Assembly: GCA_019614645.1 (NCBI GenBank)
Contig: JABWDB010000007.1
Location: 5,345,501 to 5,409,500 of the forward strand
From: Stratiolaelaps scimitus
Taxonomy: Eukaryota; Arthropoda; Arachnida; Mesostigmata; Laelapidae
Reading direction: 5' to 3'
Length of the DNA: 64,000 bases
The notes beneath the pieces are model-generated. The model was not told the origin of the DNA. It saw only the letters and a program-made list of their open reading frames with translations, and did no database searches. The position numbers and the translations under genes are program-made. Positions 1-11,719 of the stretch are shown here, piece after piece. Position 1 is the first letter of the stretch. The number at the start of each line of letters is the position of its first letter.

Positions 1-131
1 ACATCCCTTTCGTCCTGACAATCTACCTAGTGCTCAGGCTGTTTGAGCACTGACTGAGCTAGATTAGGGTGAAATGTAACGCAAGAATCAGAGTCGTAGA
101 AAACGCCATCCTGTTTTATTGCCATGTACAG

Positions 132-133
<2 letters not shown>

Positions 134-187
<54 letters not shown>
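134..187. repeat. (TA)n microsatellite
   Basis: Uninterrupted TA dinucleotide tract of about 54 bases. The flanks to about position 1590 show no convincing gene. Open frames running into the tract translate as alternating Tyr-Ile and are artefacts. Confidence 0.95.
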
Positions 188-190
<3 letters not shown>

Positions 191-2370
191 ACTTGTGAGT
201 TACACAACTACGTGTTCACCTCCGACCGAACCAGCATGCCTCAAGTTAGCGCGGCTCGTCTCACGGAGTCGAGACTGAAGCGCATTCAATCTTCCCTCAT
301 TGACTAGTTAATGAATATATTGAACGAGGGCCATTCAGCCAGCGGCTGTGGCTGTCACGTAGAATGGGGGACCCTTGACGAATCTTCACCATCCAAAACG
401 ACACCGCACTCGTCGCGAACAAGCCAAAAAACAGCGCGCCATAAGGGCGAGCACACGAAGCGCTGTTGAATGTGGTCTCGGGATAAAGGAGCCACCGCGC
501 GACAATGTGCAAATTCTATGTCTTTTATGCACAATGATATGTTTCACTGCATTAAACTTACACAAATATGATACATGGATTTGTATGACTAACAATCACC
601 GTAAGGTTATGAGGGGCTGGTACTAACAAGCTGGTACTAAATTTTTTTGTGGGTTATTTATAATGAATGGCTAGAATATCCAAGGACATAAATCACCGTT
701 CACCAGCAGACTTTTCGTTGTAGGTATCTGGCAAAGATAAAACCATTATTTAAATAAAGGCTGTCGTCTCTGTGGTAGCCTGCCACCCTTGAGCCTGGCA
801 GATCAGGTGTTGCCAAAATATGGAAATCGTTCGTACTAAATTGTCGCCGTATGACGATCTTAAAGGTTGCAAGCTACCTATATATGAGAACCTAAGCATT
901 GTGAAATTGCAACTAAACTTTACCTATAGGATCCGAGGCCGTGGCATCATGTAACGCACGATAGCATCGTTGTTATTTATGAGACAAAACAATTTGGATG
1001 AGAATATTATAGACAGCAACTTCCAGCTGCTAGATATCATGCAACTATCTGTGCTGATCAGCCAGATTAACTAGAGCAGGACCGTCTCGTATAAAGGGTG
1101 GGAGAGAGAGAGGGAATTCTTATCGCTTCTAATCTAACCAGTAAAGACGGATACGACCCACACTTTGGAGACTTCTTTAAAGGAGGTCGTTGGCCAAAGA
1201 GGTTTGCGAAGAAGATCGACCCAAGAACACATGGCGGAAACCTCTGAGTTTCGTTCGCCGAGCGAACCAATGGTGTAAGCCTCGAAGGCCTGCGGCTTGT
1301 AACTCTGTCAAGTGCTTTTGGCAGCTCAGCACTTCGACCTCTCGACCTCTGCAGTGATAGCGAGGCCAACAGGCCAGCTGTGTGAAACACGATCACTTAG
1401 CTAGGAAGTAGGGTATATCGCCAATCCCTTGAGGGATATATAATATTACGTGTAGTAATAGATTGTGGCGTGCGAGCTGATGACAATATTTCGAACGTGA
1501 AATAGCATACTGAGGTGTTTGTCCGAGAAAACAACGCCGTCCACCCTCTTTCTATGAGTTTCTAGCCAATAAATTGAACACTGGTGCAATGCTATATATA
1601 TATATATATATATGGATGCGTATTAGCACGGCCAGAGAACGATAAAAAAACCCATGAGCAACGTAAAAGTTGCACGATTCTATGGGGTAAAAACAGTGAA
1701 ACTTATGGTCACCCTTACGAAGCAACAGGTGTCATTTATTCACATTTTGAATTGTGCTGATTTTTGCCGCGATGCCACTACGCCGATGCGGCTCCGAGCG
1801 TCGGGCTGGCAATAGTTTGATAGACTATTTTCGTAAGCGTAAACAAGCGGAATGGTGCACTAGCCGCAGCAGTGCCGAAAAAGACTATTCATTCTTCGGC
1901 ATTCGATCACAAATTCAAATAAATACAACAGCTGAATGGTTACCGAACTCATATATCTAGATACGCATATGTTAGAAGCTAACTTTAGTTCTCAAACTGA
2001 AGAATACCACGCGTGAGGTCCGCTCTATGAACCACTAGAGAATGTTCAATTATAATAGCTTCTGCACTTGTTGTTAGCTTATAGAAGAATGTCAGATTAA
2101 GTCGCTATCGCTGCACTAAAAATCAAATAGCGTACAGGCTACAGTCACCCGTGCCAGATACTATTCTCCTATACTAAAGTTTCACTAAAGAAACTAAAAA
2201 TTGAAAGCAGCCAACTATACACCGAACGGGTCTCACCTGCAATTTATTCTTAGGCAGAGTCGAATCACCTGCGTGTAGTATCTTCCTTCAAGGGGGTGCC
2301 TTTCGCAAATTTGCTCTCTTGCATCGGAGTGGTCGATGGCCACGACCGGACTGACACGATCCGGTGAGAT
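188..2370. other. unassigned stretch, no supported gene
   Basis: Only short frames are present (the longest is 109 codons at 1067-1396 on the - strand, with no recognisable domain). A short (TA)n lies at about 1593-1612. Two possible - strand splice donors occur near 2236 and 2272, the first after an open stretch of about 50 codons. The acceptor side runs into a C-tract, so no exon is called. Confidence 0.5.
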
Positions 2371-2378
2371 ACGCGTTT

Positions 2379-2401
2379 GGGGGGGGGCGGGGGGGGGGGG
2401 G
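2379..2401 (+). repeat. poly-G tract, possible quadruplex
   Basis: Twenty-two guanines interrupted by a single C at 2388. Such a run can form a G-quadruplex and is also prone to sequencing error. No gene overlaps it convincingly. Confidence 0.9.
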
Positions 2402-2787
2402 CATCAGAGCACGAAGTGACTGGCACTACAATTCAGGAGGTTTCAGAGTCTCGGTTGAATGAAGTCCGCGCACCGGAGGAACCAGTACGGGTCGGGCAGG
2501 GTGGAAGTTAGCGCGGCGCGTTCGCGGGAGAACACAGGTGAGAAGCGTTGGACCAGGGCGATCGCAGCCGGTGTCGAAATTTGACAGGACAAAGGAGGTG
2601 ATCCATCTCCGCAGGAGCTGACGCCACAGCAGCGGCGGCGGCGGAGGGCACCGCCGGCCGAAGTGGCTACAGTACATACTCAACTTTAACGCACGCAGTC
2701 TTGGGCGACCACGCAGCCACCGTCCTTCTGGCATTCGGACAGGCATATAACGATCTATATACACACACACACACATCTGTTAACTGA

Positions 2788-2830
<43 letters not shown>
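2788..2830. repeat. (TA)n microsatellite
   Basis: TA tract broken by one G, preceded by a short (AC)n run at about 2761-2775. The - strand frames crossing it are Tyr-Ile artefacts. Confidence 0.93.
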
Positions 2831-2899
2831 AAGTTCTAATAGATACAAAGAGAAAACGCACAGGTGTGCGAAGTGCTGGGGATTGGACAAAACCGTGCC

Positions 2900-5800
2900 T
2901 AAAAATAGAATACAAGGTTGAAAGTTATAACAAACGTGATTACGGTTACACAACGGTTACTACGCATTCGCTTATCAGGGCAACGTACGCGTACATGCAT
3001 TGTATCTAGAACTTTTGCAGCATAGCAGTTGCCATAAATATAATACAATACATAGGAAAATTCAGTGTATTATGCATAATAGCATTTTCATGTCGTTTCG
3101 TGGACATTCACTGCCCAATGTGGATGGCCCTACGCGGTCAACAGCTACCGAATGCGGTCCGAGCTGCACGCAGAAAGCCCTGCGCGAAAAGGATTCCATG
3201 GCGTGCGGGCGCCACTTCACTTCAAGTTCTGAGCGGAAAAAAGTGTCGACATTTTGCCAAGTGGATGGCTACGCTTTGGTGGGCGTTATTAGAGAAGGAG
3301 TCCGTCAGAGAGTCGTCGTTTACGAACGGCCACGGTAGCGGTGGTTAGTGACGGGTCAGATGTACGAGGCGTAAAGGTTGAGGAGTTCGGCCATCGTAAG
3401 TTTGGGCCACTTTCTCTCTCTCTCGCTCCGTATATGCCTGTGTGTGCCGGACAGGTCCACGGTGTCATGCAGGCTGCTATTACCTTCGAGGTGGTTGGTA
3501 GACGCGGTTGAGGACGTGGAACAGGATTCTAGAGCAAGCGTGTCGTCGACCGAGACACGCAGCCCACGCCGACTCAAGGGAGACCATCGTGCTGGCTCGG
3601 TTGCTCGGTGGACAACCCCGACAAATCTGCGCAACGAGAAGAAAAAACTAAGCAACTTGGCACGAGCGTACAGCGACTGGGAGGCGGAGGCCGGGAGAGT
3701 CCGCTGATCCTAGTGGCCGAGAAAGGGATAAAGGCACAGTGTGAAAGCAAATGAGACAACGATAGATAGAGTTTAACAGCAGCAGGAACACGAAGACGAG
3801 AGGAACGAGGCGAGAGAGGCATTTTAAACACTTCCCACGCCCTCTCCGCGGCACTTAGAGAACGAACCGGGGGGCAATACGGCTTGCCGTAGGGAAAGCG
3901 TCGCCGGTGGCTTGCTCAAGGGCGGTAGGCTGCCTGATGAGGAACATTGGCCGGACCAGCACGAAGATGTTTGAAAAGACGCTCTGAGTGGCTCAAGGGC
4001 GGCTCTGGGCTGTTCGGCGGTTCGGGAAGGTACCCAGATGGGTGAAAGGAGTAGGGCTGTTCCGACGATTAAAGTGCTCACCCATAAACACAGCGAAAGT
4101 GATCGCAGTAGCTAGAGCTGCCGCGTGGGAGGCATCTCAGTCGTGAGAACGTGTAAAGGTGGTTGCGACAGGGGAAGAGGTCAACAAAAAGCTAAACCCC
4201 TTGGGCTTATGACTGTCAGGTAGCTTAGGGTGGCTCCTGAGGGCTAGGTGACAAGGACAACGTACGAAGGAGAGACCTAAACATGAATCGACACACCAAT
4301 AACAGGCAACAATCACTCATCGGCAGAGTGATAAATCAGCCGAGAGGTGCGTGTAGACGAATATCTATGCGTTTCATGACTTTGTGTAACTGCATAGAAA
4401 AGCTGTTGAGTGTCATTCGTTTGTACTATTGACGAATCATATTGTCAGAAATACGTCTCTATTGCAATATTATAATGTATTACCTATCCAGACGCCAAAT
4501 AGCGCTAAGTATTTAATTAGTTAATAGTGTTTAACAAAGTAACGCTAAACGGAATCATGAATAAATGGAGGCAGGATGTTATAGACATTCTGCTCTCAAA
4601 TTAATCACGTCTTGTGTGACTCAATGTGTTCTACCTGTCGGTACAGTGTACGCCTATGCATATTTCTCTCGCTCTACCAAATATCAAGTATGTACATTTT
4701 GCTACTCTTCGCAAACGACGATTCTCGACGCACGTGCATCCGAGCGAGTCCTGAGTCCTGAGGAACCACGCTACACGAACGTCGCGCGCGAACCCGTACG
4801 ACATTATGGGGCCTTTTCATTGGCCGAACGAGAGATAGCAACGTGCCGATATTTTATCCTATCCTGGATTTTGGCGCGTCCGAGCGCGTTTCCCTCATCC
4901 TAATCTAGTGCTCTTGCTCGACTCTCGCTTTCACTCGATATCCACTAGAGTCAAGCGAATGATAGCCCGCCACACTATGAGCTGGCTGCCAGCCTAACCA
5001 TTGCAGGTCTGCTTCCTGGCTGGTTGAGTCCAAACGATTCCGTCACGTCGCGTAGGACTGTGCGTCCCCGGCTGCTTGCCAACATCGCCTGCCAAGCTAG
5101 CCCCTGCAAAGTCGAAACGTCTCTTCCCGCCATCGTTGGCGAGAGATCGGGGTAGATTGGTTCGGCACGAAGTGCATTGATCCTCTTCACTTCTGCGTAG
5201 CGCCCGCCGGCCGACCTACGTCAGTCCCAATGCGACTGCACTATGGAACCGCTCGAGGCGGCAGTGTTAGACAGTACGCCCCCATCCCGCATACAACGAC
5301 GCTCGGCGAGGGATACAGTTCTTTCTGAGGCCGAGATTCGCCAGTCTCCATTCGCTCCTCTCAGGATACTTCTGCGGTGGACGAGCACCAGCCAAGTGGC
5401 GGCGACACTGTGACGGTGGCGGCTCTGCCGAGCCACGTTCTACCACACGGATCCCAACTTGCGCCAAAGCTTTTCTCAGTTCTGCTGCTGCTGCTGCTGC
5501 TGCTACTAGTACGACCCGCATCAGAACGTCCTTCTTCATACAGCCTCGTCGCCAGACCCCCCCAGGGCCCGCCTTGAAAAACGGTCAAACGCTGCACACA
5601 TCGCAACGCACTCCGGTAAAGAGGAGAATATAATTCATACATCGACGAAGTTCCGGGCCCTTCGACAGCCCTTAATAAGGTTATCATGATTCATGGAATG
5701 AGAACCCCATCTCCGGCAGGCCATCGTAACCCATCGACCCCGCGACGCTCGACGCTGTAACCAGCCCCCTAAGCTAAATTCGAACTGACTACGAACGAGC

Positions 5801-6300
5801 TGTGACCGGCTAATGATGATCGCCAGTTCGTCGGTTGGATGGACCACCGGACGTGGATCCCGTGGGTGGCGTTTCCGAGCAAGCGGGAAAATGCAGCGTA
5901 ACGAACGATTATGTCGTTGCGGGCACTGACATTCGATTATTATTATTATGATTATTAGCCACTGTCTGTAACACGTCACCATTTGGTTACGGCGATACGA
6001 TTGTAGAAATCACCTTAGAGCGAAGCAGCGAAGAGGCAGGAACAGTCGTTCTCTGTTTCCTGTGAGCGGCAGACATTCGGGGAAAGTTTCCGATTCTCGA
6101 TCTCTCGCGGAAGGGTTACGCGGAAAAAGCACCACTCCGCACTGTCGCACCTGTAAGGTGCGCATTGTTTGGGGGTGCAAGTACCACGGTAATGAGCGGT
6201 TGATAGGTTGTCTTAAGATCGACAGCCTCAGATAGGCGTTAGCGTTTTAGCCTGACCATTCGAAGATTGCAAAACCGTTCTATAGTACTTCTATAGTATA
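2900..6300. other. unassigned stretch, no supported gene
   Basis: Several GC-rich frames of 60-115 codons overlap on both strands (3356-3707, 5221-5687), none with a recognisable domain. A GTAAGT donor motif at 3395 follows an open frame on the + strand, but the acceptor side is poor. A (CTG)n run at about 5486-5510 and an (ATT)n run at about 5937-5957 explain the Leu-, Ser- and Ile-rich frames. Confidence 0.5.
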
Positions 6301-6314
6301 CATTCTATCCTATA

Positions 6315-6535
6315 CTATATATGTATTGTAATACTAGTAATAATGACTGCTATGAACAAGTGTATGTGTGCAAACGTTTCGGATTCATATGGCATTTTCA
6401 TGGATGTGAACAGCTTGCCATTCAAAAATGCCTGTGATCTCCAATCTATAATAACCGATGGGTGAGCGAACGCTTTCGAAGTTGTGAAGTTATGAATTAC
6501 GTGAACTGTGTAAACTTGCTCTGTCAAGAAATCAG
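6315..6535 (-). CDS. possible terminal exon, unknown protein
   Basis: Reading on the - strand, a pyrimidine-rich stretch ends in CAG at 6536-6538 and looks like a good splice acceptor. After it a frame stays open for about 73 codons to a TAG at 6315-6317. The predicted piece is mixed hydrophilic and ends in a hydrophobic segment rich in Ile, Thr and Val, which could be a membrane anchor or chance. No Met is needed if this is an internal or last exon. No family is recognised. An open stretch of this length behind a random acceptor is not rare, so this is only a candidate. Confidence 0.25.
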
Positions 6536-6796
6536 CTGACGGACGAGAGGAAACAGGGTAAATCGTTCACCACCGAACAACTTGTTACATTCCGCCCACG
6601 GCTTGAGTGGTATTAATGTGCGCCTTTAGCCGACGACTTTAGTGTGCGCAAGTGTGATTTAGTGTCGAACAGGCGCACGAATCGTCGTTGCTTGATATCT
6701 GCAGCATGCATCCGATTTTTGTGACTAATTGAGCGAAAAAAAAACCTCACAGCAACCAGTATTTAATAAAATCAACAACGTGCAGAATTGAACCAC

Positions 6797-7108
6797 TTAG
6801 TCGTGTCCACTCAAAATGCCCGGGCCAGCGCGAGGGCAGTACTCAACTAAGTCAACTTCTTCTTGGCCCTGGCCCCTCCTATTAGTCAGACCGGTGATTT
6901 GGTCAGCGGCGTGAGGGTTCTGCAATCTCGTCGCCGAGAGCCAAACTACCGGGTTGTCTTGACGGATGACGATTCGGGATAGCTGTATTAAGTTGAAGGC
7001 TTGCACTTCTGAGAAATTCCTGAGCCTGATTGGCTGTTGCAGTGGCTCAAGTAACAGAGATGGTGAGCAGATTCGCTGTCGTATCGTGCTTCGTTCGCAC
7101 GGTGTCAT
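6797..7108 (-). CDS. small ORF, unknown
   Basis: An ATG-started frame of 103 codons with A at -3 relative to the ATG and a TAA stop. The product is Gln-, Leu- and Arg-rich with no signal peptide or transmembrane helix and no motif that I recognise. It lies 220 bases upstream, on the - strand, of the 6315-6535 exon candidate. There is no splice or promoter evidence, and a frame of this length is expected by chance in 64 kb. Confidence 0.18.
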   Translation of the reverse strand: MTPCERSTIRQRICSPSLLLEPLQQPIRLRNFSEVQAFNLIQLSRIVIRQDNPVVWLSATRLQNPHAADQITGLTNRRGQGQEEVDLVEYCPRAGPGILSGHD

Positions 7109-7727
7109 CTTAATCTAAGTTCTTCCAAGGGACGAAAGACATTTAATCATTATAGCGAACTATTTGCTGTAAGAACAGCTACATATGATCATCGATTAGT
7201 GACTTTACGATGTAACTGTTTCAAGGGATTCTCCATATACCAGCCGGTTTGTTGTTATGATATTTCCTCCGGGGCGCTTTTCATTAGAATGTCAAGAAAA
7301 TGTAAAGGACATGCCAAACAAACAACATCTGTGCTTGTCTATGAGGCTAGCGTACGTACGGGACACGAGTTGATTTCGAAGAAGGGGGCATTGGCTTTGG
7401 AAATTTTGTACCATTTGGGATTCCAGATTTTTTCACCGACGAAGTGTCAATTGTGGGAATTACCCTCCATTGGCTGACTTTCCATGGCACGGCTTTGGTG
7501 CAGCAGCTGCTTCAAGAAGTTATCGTGCCAGTTAGATCTATTATATGTACCTATTAGACTTACCTATGCTTTCTCCAACAGAGCCAGATGGCGGAAGGAC
7601 AATGTCATTATAGATGCCACCATTTGCGGACCCAAACCTCAATTTTTTGCCATCGAACCGGCAATCACAAATCGTGGTGCTGATTGTCGATTTTCATAGC
7701 AGCGGCACTCGGCAAATGTTTTAGGTG

Positions 7728-7805
7728 AAAGGTTTTATTGGTTCACTAAAGGAACTTAAAGGCTTTTTACATTGCTTAAGTTCTCTTATATCTGACACGC
7801 GATGT
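7728..7805 (-). mobile_element. SINE type A, 3' fragment
   Basis: The reverse complement matches the 3' half of the complete type A copies at 50160 and 53545: a short block after the tRNA-like head, then GAGAACTTAAGC, then CCAATAAAACC at the end. The tRNA-like head with A and B boxes is missing, so this is a 5'-truncated copy, as expected from target-primed reverse transcription. Confidence 0.65.
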
Positions 7806-8593
7806 GCAAGAGGTGCGCATTTGCCTCAGATGCCACGCCTCCACCAGGGGAAACCACTTGGGCCACGCAAGTCTTTTCATCTATTATAATATATTTATAT
7901 ATATTATATTATTATAATATATTTAGGCAAGCGTCTCCTGGGCTGTGGAGCAGCGAAACAATCAGCGTTGTTTTCTGTCTCAGTTTCGCAAGTCTAAGAG
8001 CTACGATTTTACACATGATCGTGGACAATGGTGCTATTTGGGGCAGTGTTTTTTGAGATCGTAGATGAAACTAGGGTGATCGTTTAATAGCGGAATCGAA
8101 GCAACAAAATAACAGTGGAGCGTACTGTTACGGCACAACGCTGCTTAGTAAGGCTAAAATGCCATACTAATTGGACTGCAAAGTGGTCATTAAGGTCAGA
8201 ATCCTTTGGGAAACGAAGCAACCTTTGACGGTAATTTTCCGTGGATTTTTCTTATTCAATTCCTCCCCAACTATTATACGTATGTAGCTAGAAGTAGTTT
8301 AAACATAGTTTAAAAGTACTTAACACATAGTTTAAAACAAAAACTTACTGAGAAAAAAAATGACAAAAAAGGTACGGGAAATTACCTTCTATCTTATTAT
8401 ATACAATCTTCATATCTTCAGCAGTTAAATGAGGTGGTCAAACTGACAATGTGATGTAGGACATAACGTTAATCTCCGCGAAATGTCTATATCGATGTAT
8501 ATATGTATACGTCTTTTTGGCGAGCCGGAAACGTTTTGTGGAGATGAGGGCATAATAAATGTAAAAATATATCGCCAACATCACCTAACTCAC

Positions 8594-8784
8594 TTCGTCA
8601 GTCCTTATTTTTCTCTGAGAATGCACATACGGGTCCCCCTGCAGCCAGTTGTCCTGCCATAGGCCATATGTGAAGTGAGAAGGAACGCTCGGAAATTGTC
8701 TGTAATGCTTGAGAAAAGCGATAGCAGTTCTGCTTTTGGTTGCAAATAGTTCAAATAGTCCTGGCTGTTTTGCTGATTGAGGTA
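8594..8784 (-). CDS. possible internal exon, unknown protein
   Basis: On the - strand a frame is open for about 63 codons up to a consensus donor (GAA|GTGAGT, intron starting at 8593). Upstream, an AACAG acceptor at 8785-8787 follows a moderately pyrimidine-rich tract. A second acceptor at 8765-8767 would give an exon of exactly 57 codons. The product is hydrophilic with two Trp residues close together. No ATG lies in frame near the start, so it would be an internal exon. No family is recognised. Confidence 0.28.
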
Positions 8785-8909
8785 CTGTTTGCTTTATCGA
8801 CGAAAATGTAATGTGAAGATGGAGAGCACCATTTTAGTGAGAGCTGACCTCTGGGTATAGTTGCTCTTAGTGGGTTTCTTGCTTAAAAACCATTAGTAAT
8901 CCCTTATAG

Positions 8910-9119
8910 CTACATCGCTGTCTCAGATGACACCGCGCAACGCGCATGTGTATCAGGCATCCTCGTAATTGGAAAAAAAACTAACACCACGGACACGGCG
9001 GACATTCTGCATGGGACCTTATGTATGATTTTGTTTCTCAAAGCCCATCTTCCGCTACCGTCTTCCGATCTTGCCTTTATACAGTTGTCACAATCTATCC
9101 CCCCGTGTAAGTAGAACAT
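8910..9119 (-). CDS. small ORF, unknown
   Basis: ATG-started frame of about 69 codons with a short CxxC motif near the N-terminus and a hydrophobic patch in the middle. There is no splice or promoter support. It may be chance. Confidence 0.12.
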   Translation of the reverse strand: MFYLHGGIDCDNCIKARSEDGSGRWALRNKIIHKVPCRMSAVSVVLVFFPITRMPDTHARCAVSSETAM

Positions 9120-9320
9120 CACAGGGCCATTGATATCAAAACGGTGTACATCTTTTAAGAGCAGGCTGACGAGAACTAAAACGTATCCGTCTCATATTCA
9201 TGTAACCGATATGAACACTACATATATGTATAGCATGAATGTGCACTGCTCGGTGAAACCTCTAGTACACGACTCTAAGAGATTCAATCCATGTTCTGCC
9301 TTCATAGATGCATAGTACAC

Positions 9321-9342
9321 GAACGCCCTTAGGAGGGCGTTC
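9321..9342. repeat. short perfect hairpin
   Basis: Nine-base arms GAACGCCCT and AGGGCGTTC flank a four-base loop. The arms are perfect. The function is unknown and it may be chance. Confidence 0.6.
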
Positions 9343-9424
9343 ATACGCACAGAGAGACTCAAGGCAGCATGTGTTACATCGACAGGACGAACGCCGCCGG
9401 AAGTCCTGAGCTGTTATAGAACTG

Positions 9425-10390
9425 CTACTGTTCGTCATGGCGACCAGAGCAACCTCCGCTGTGCGGGCACCCCATGTCATGCACTAGATCATAGAGGCGT
9501 ATGCTGAGGTGCTGTCTAAATGAAGTTGTACAACACAGCCCTCTCCGATCCTCGAAAGCCTTCGGCTTTCCCGGCTTTTTTCCAATGCGCGCCACCGGGT
9601 CACCCATGTCGTGTGTACAGCTGTAAGGCGCACGGGAAGCACTGCTCACGGCGCAGCCACTGCATGTGGGCCCGCCGTCATGATGGATCTGAAGGCTCCA
9701 GGGAGTACTTCTTATTGTCGAGGTGATATATTATACTCCCACGCCCAATCGTGCCTTCTTTTGTCCCACTTTTTGCCGGAGAGAGACAGGGGGACAAACA
9801 CACGCACGCACACACACATCCATATCCACCCATCCAGCAAACTGCCCCTATTTCCACATTGACGCTTCTTGCGCTCCTGTCCTCTCGAGCGACCCAAGCT
9901 CGTTCGCTCGCTAGCCCGTAGGCCGCGGCGCGTACTGGTAGTGGGTACCGTTGGTGGCTTGCCTCTGCTCGTGACGCGCCACGGCCTACGCCGCCACCAT
10001 CATACCGCAAAAATGAGCAGCTGCTGGGAAAACTGAAGGACCTCGATGATCTGACAACACAGGCGACGGCGTAAACGATAGGAGCAGGTGAATACGCAAT
10101 GTGAACAGACCGCGCTTAAGCAAGGCCTCCCAAGGACCCATCACCGGAGGCTGTCACCGTCTGTTCTGTTGTACACCGTTAAAAATTGGGGCAGTCGTCG
10201 GTGGCCCCTCGGACCAAGTGACCGGGTCCGCACCCGCACGTTCGTCAGTTTCGCGGCCGTTCATCGTCGTCGAATATTTTTGTCCACCTTTGTTATCGCC
10301 TACTGCGCCAAGAGCGCTCAATGTCAGCTTATCAATCAAGGACAGTAGGAACAACAACGGCGTCGCTGGGTCGCTTTGAATCGTAGGGCC
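9425..10390. other. GC-rich unassigned stretch
   Basis: Many overlapping frames of 60-110 codons occur on both strands, as expected from GC-rich non-coding DNA. A (CA)n/(CACG)n run lies near 9797-9820. No splice-supported exon or known domain was found. Confidence 0.45.
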
Positions 10391-10415
10391 CAGCGGCGCT
10401 CCTTCAACGCGAACT

Positions 10416-10638
10416 GTGGAAGTATTTCAGTCGGACGAACTCGGAGGGAGCAGAGGAGGACCTGGCTACTGCGTCATGACTAAAACGCAATGGATTTATC
10501 GGAGGCGGAACCAGTTTCCGATGAATCAGCTTTGGCTGGATTGGGATTACAGCCTAAAACCAAAATATTATAAAGAGAGAACTACGGCTCGGGGCCAGGT
10601 CGTAGGGGTCGCTGATGGTTATCGGTATAACGTCGCAA

Positions 10639-10680
<42 letters not shown>

Positions 10681-11219
10681 ATGTATCTACAGTGTCTGAG
10701 GTCGTTACTTCCGACCACTACTACTATCAGGATGAACCAATGTCGTGGATTACTTTGGACACCGAAATCGTCCGTGGGTAACCCAGTTAACAGGCATAAG
10801 GCGAACCGTCTATAAACCATCTAAATTCATTGTCAGATATGAGATTGCAACGCGGTAACGAAGCGATAGTGGACGAACTGGCCGTGCTACTTACTGAAGC
10901 GAGAATGTTGCCCCTGAGACCAATCGAGCCTGCTCTGAAGGTGTACGCTACGGCACGCGGCTCGAAACACTTCCGAGAAACTCCGTCGCAACAACGCAAT
11001 CAACACGACCGGCTCGATCCATCGGCCACTTCCATACGCTCCTCGGAAACTCCCGAGATCTCCTCTCCGCCAATGGCTGGTCCAAAATTGTCTAAAAGCT
11101 GCCTGCGGGAGTTCGGGGGCTTTGAAGAATTTCCCCTTGCTCTAATCTTTGTGTATGGCCCAATGAAGGGCGAGGGCATTTCTCCCGTATCTTCATGTCG
11201 TGCGTCACCGCCTCATTGA
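10416..11219 (+). CDS. two consecutive weak ORFs, unknown
   Basis: A GTG-started frame covers 10416-10781 and an ATG-started frame covers 10839-11219 (127 codons including stop). The first is interrupted by a (CT)n(TA)n microsatellite that reads as Ser-Leu then Tyr-Ile, which argues against a conserved protein. The second begins Met-Arg-Leu-Gln and is rich in charged residues in its first third and in Ser and Pro later. Neither has a recognised domain. They could be exon pieces or chance frames. Confidence 0.17.
10640..10680. repeat. (CT)n(TA)n compound microsatellite
   Basis: About ten CT units pass directly into about ten TA units. Confidence 0.95.
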
Positions 11220-11580
11220 TTCAGGCGAGACGGTGTCTATGTCTTTGGGGACGTTCTCTTCACTCGTTCCTACCAACCGTCACTGGGTTCTAACCCGCCG
11301 CACAACGCTTGCGAAGGCAGTGCTTTTATCTGATCTGGCGCCACTGAGGAACGCTGCGAAAGCTAGCTGAAGTAGAACAAAAAAAAACTACCTCATTTTT
11401 TGCCTAACGACTAAAAACTGTCCATTTTTAAAAAAATGTCGATGATGAAACCTTTTGATATTTCTCCATTGTATCCAACTGGCTGAGTCAGTCAAATCAA
11501 AATATTATCCGAGAGAATTCTTTTCAATAACTAACGACCAGGGGGTCGATGTTTTTCGACTCTCCGGCCAGGTCGTGTAA

Positions 11581-11704
11581 AGGTAAGGCTTTATTGCTTT
11601 ATTAAATGGGCTGCAATCTCACAATGCTTAAGCTCTCTTAGGCGTAATCACGCAGCGGGGCTCGAACCCACCACCTAGCCGTCCAAGCCACCTGCGCGCT
11701 GACG
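11581..11704 (-). mobile_element. SINE type A, near full length
   Basis: Read on the - strand, this starts with a tRNA-like head containing an A-box-like GGTGGCTTGGACGG and a B box GGGTTCGAGCCC (complement at 11658-11669). An AGAGAGCTTAAGCATTG block follows, and it ends in AATAAAGCCTTACCTT. The same architecture appears on the + strand at 50160 and 53545. It is non-autonomous: polymerase III transcription and a partner LINE reverse transcriptase are inferred from SINE biology. Confidence 0.75.
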
Positions 11705-11719
11705 GCTAAGTGGTCTCTA

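Noticed and set aside
2236..2380. - strand exon before GTGAGA near 2236
   Set aside because: Open for about 50 codons, but the upstream side is a C-tract without an AG acceptor.
4975..5190. 71-codon - strand frame with several Met
   Set aside because: Ordinary length for chance, no splice or promoter evidence.
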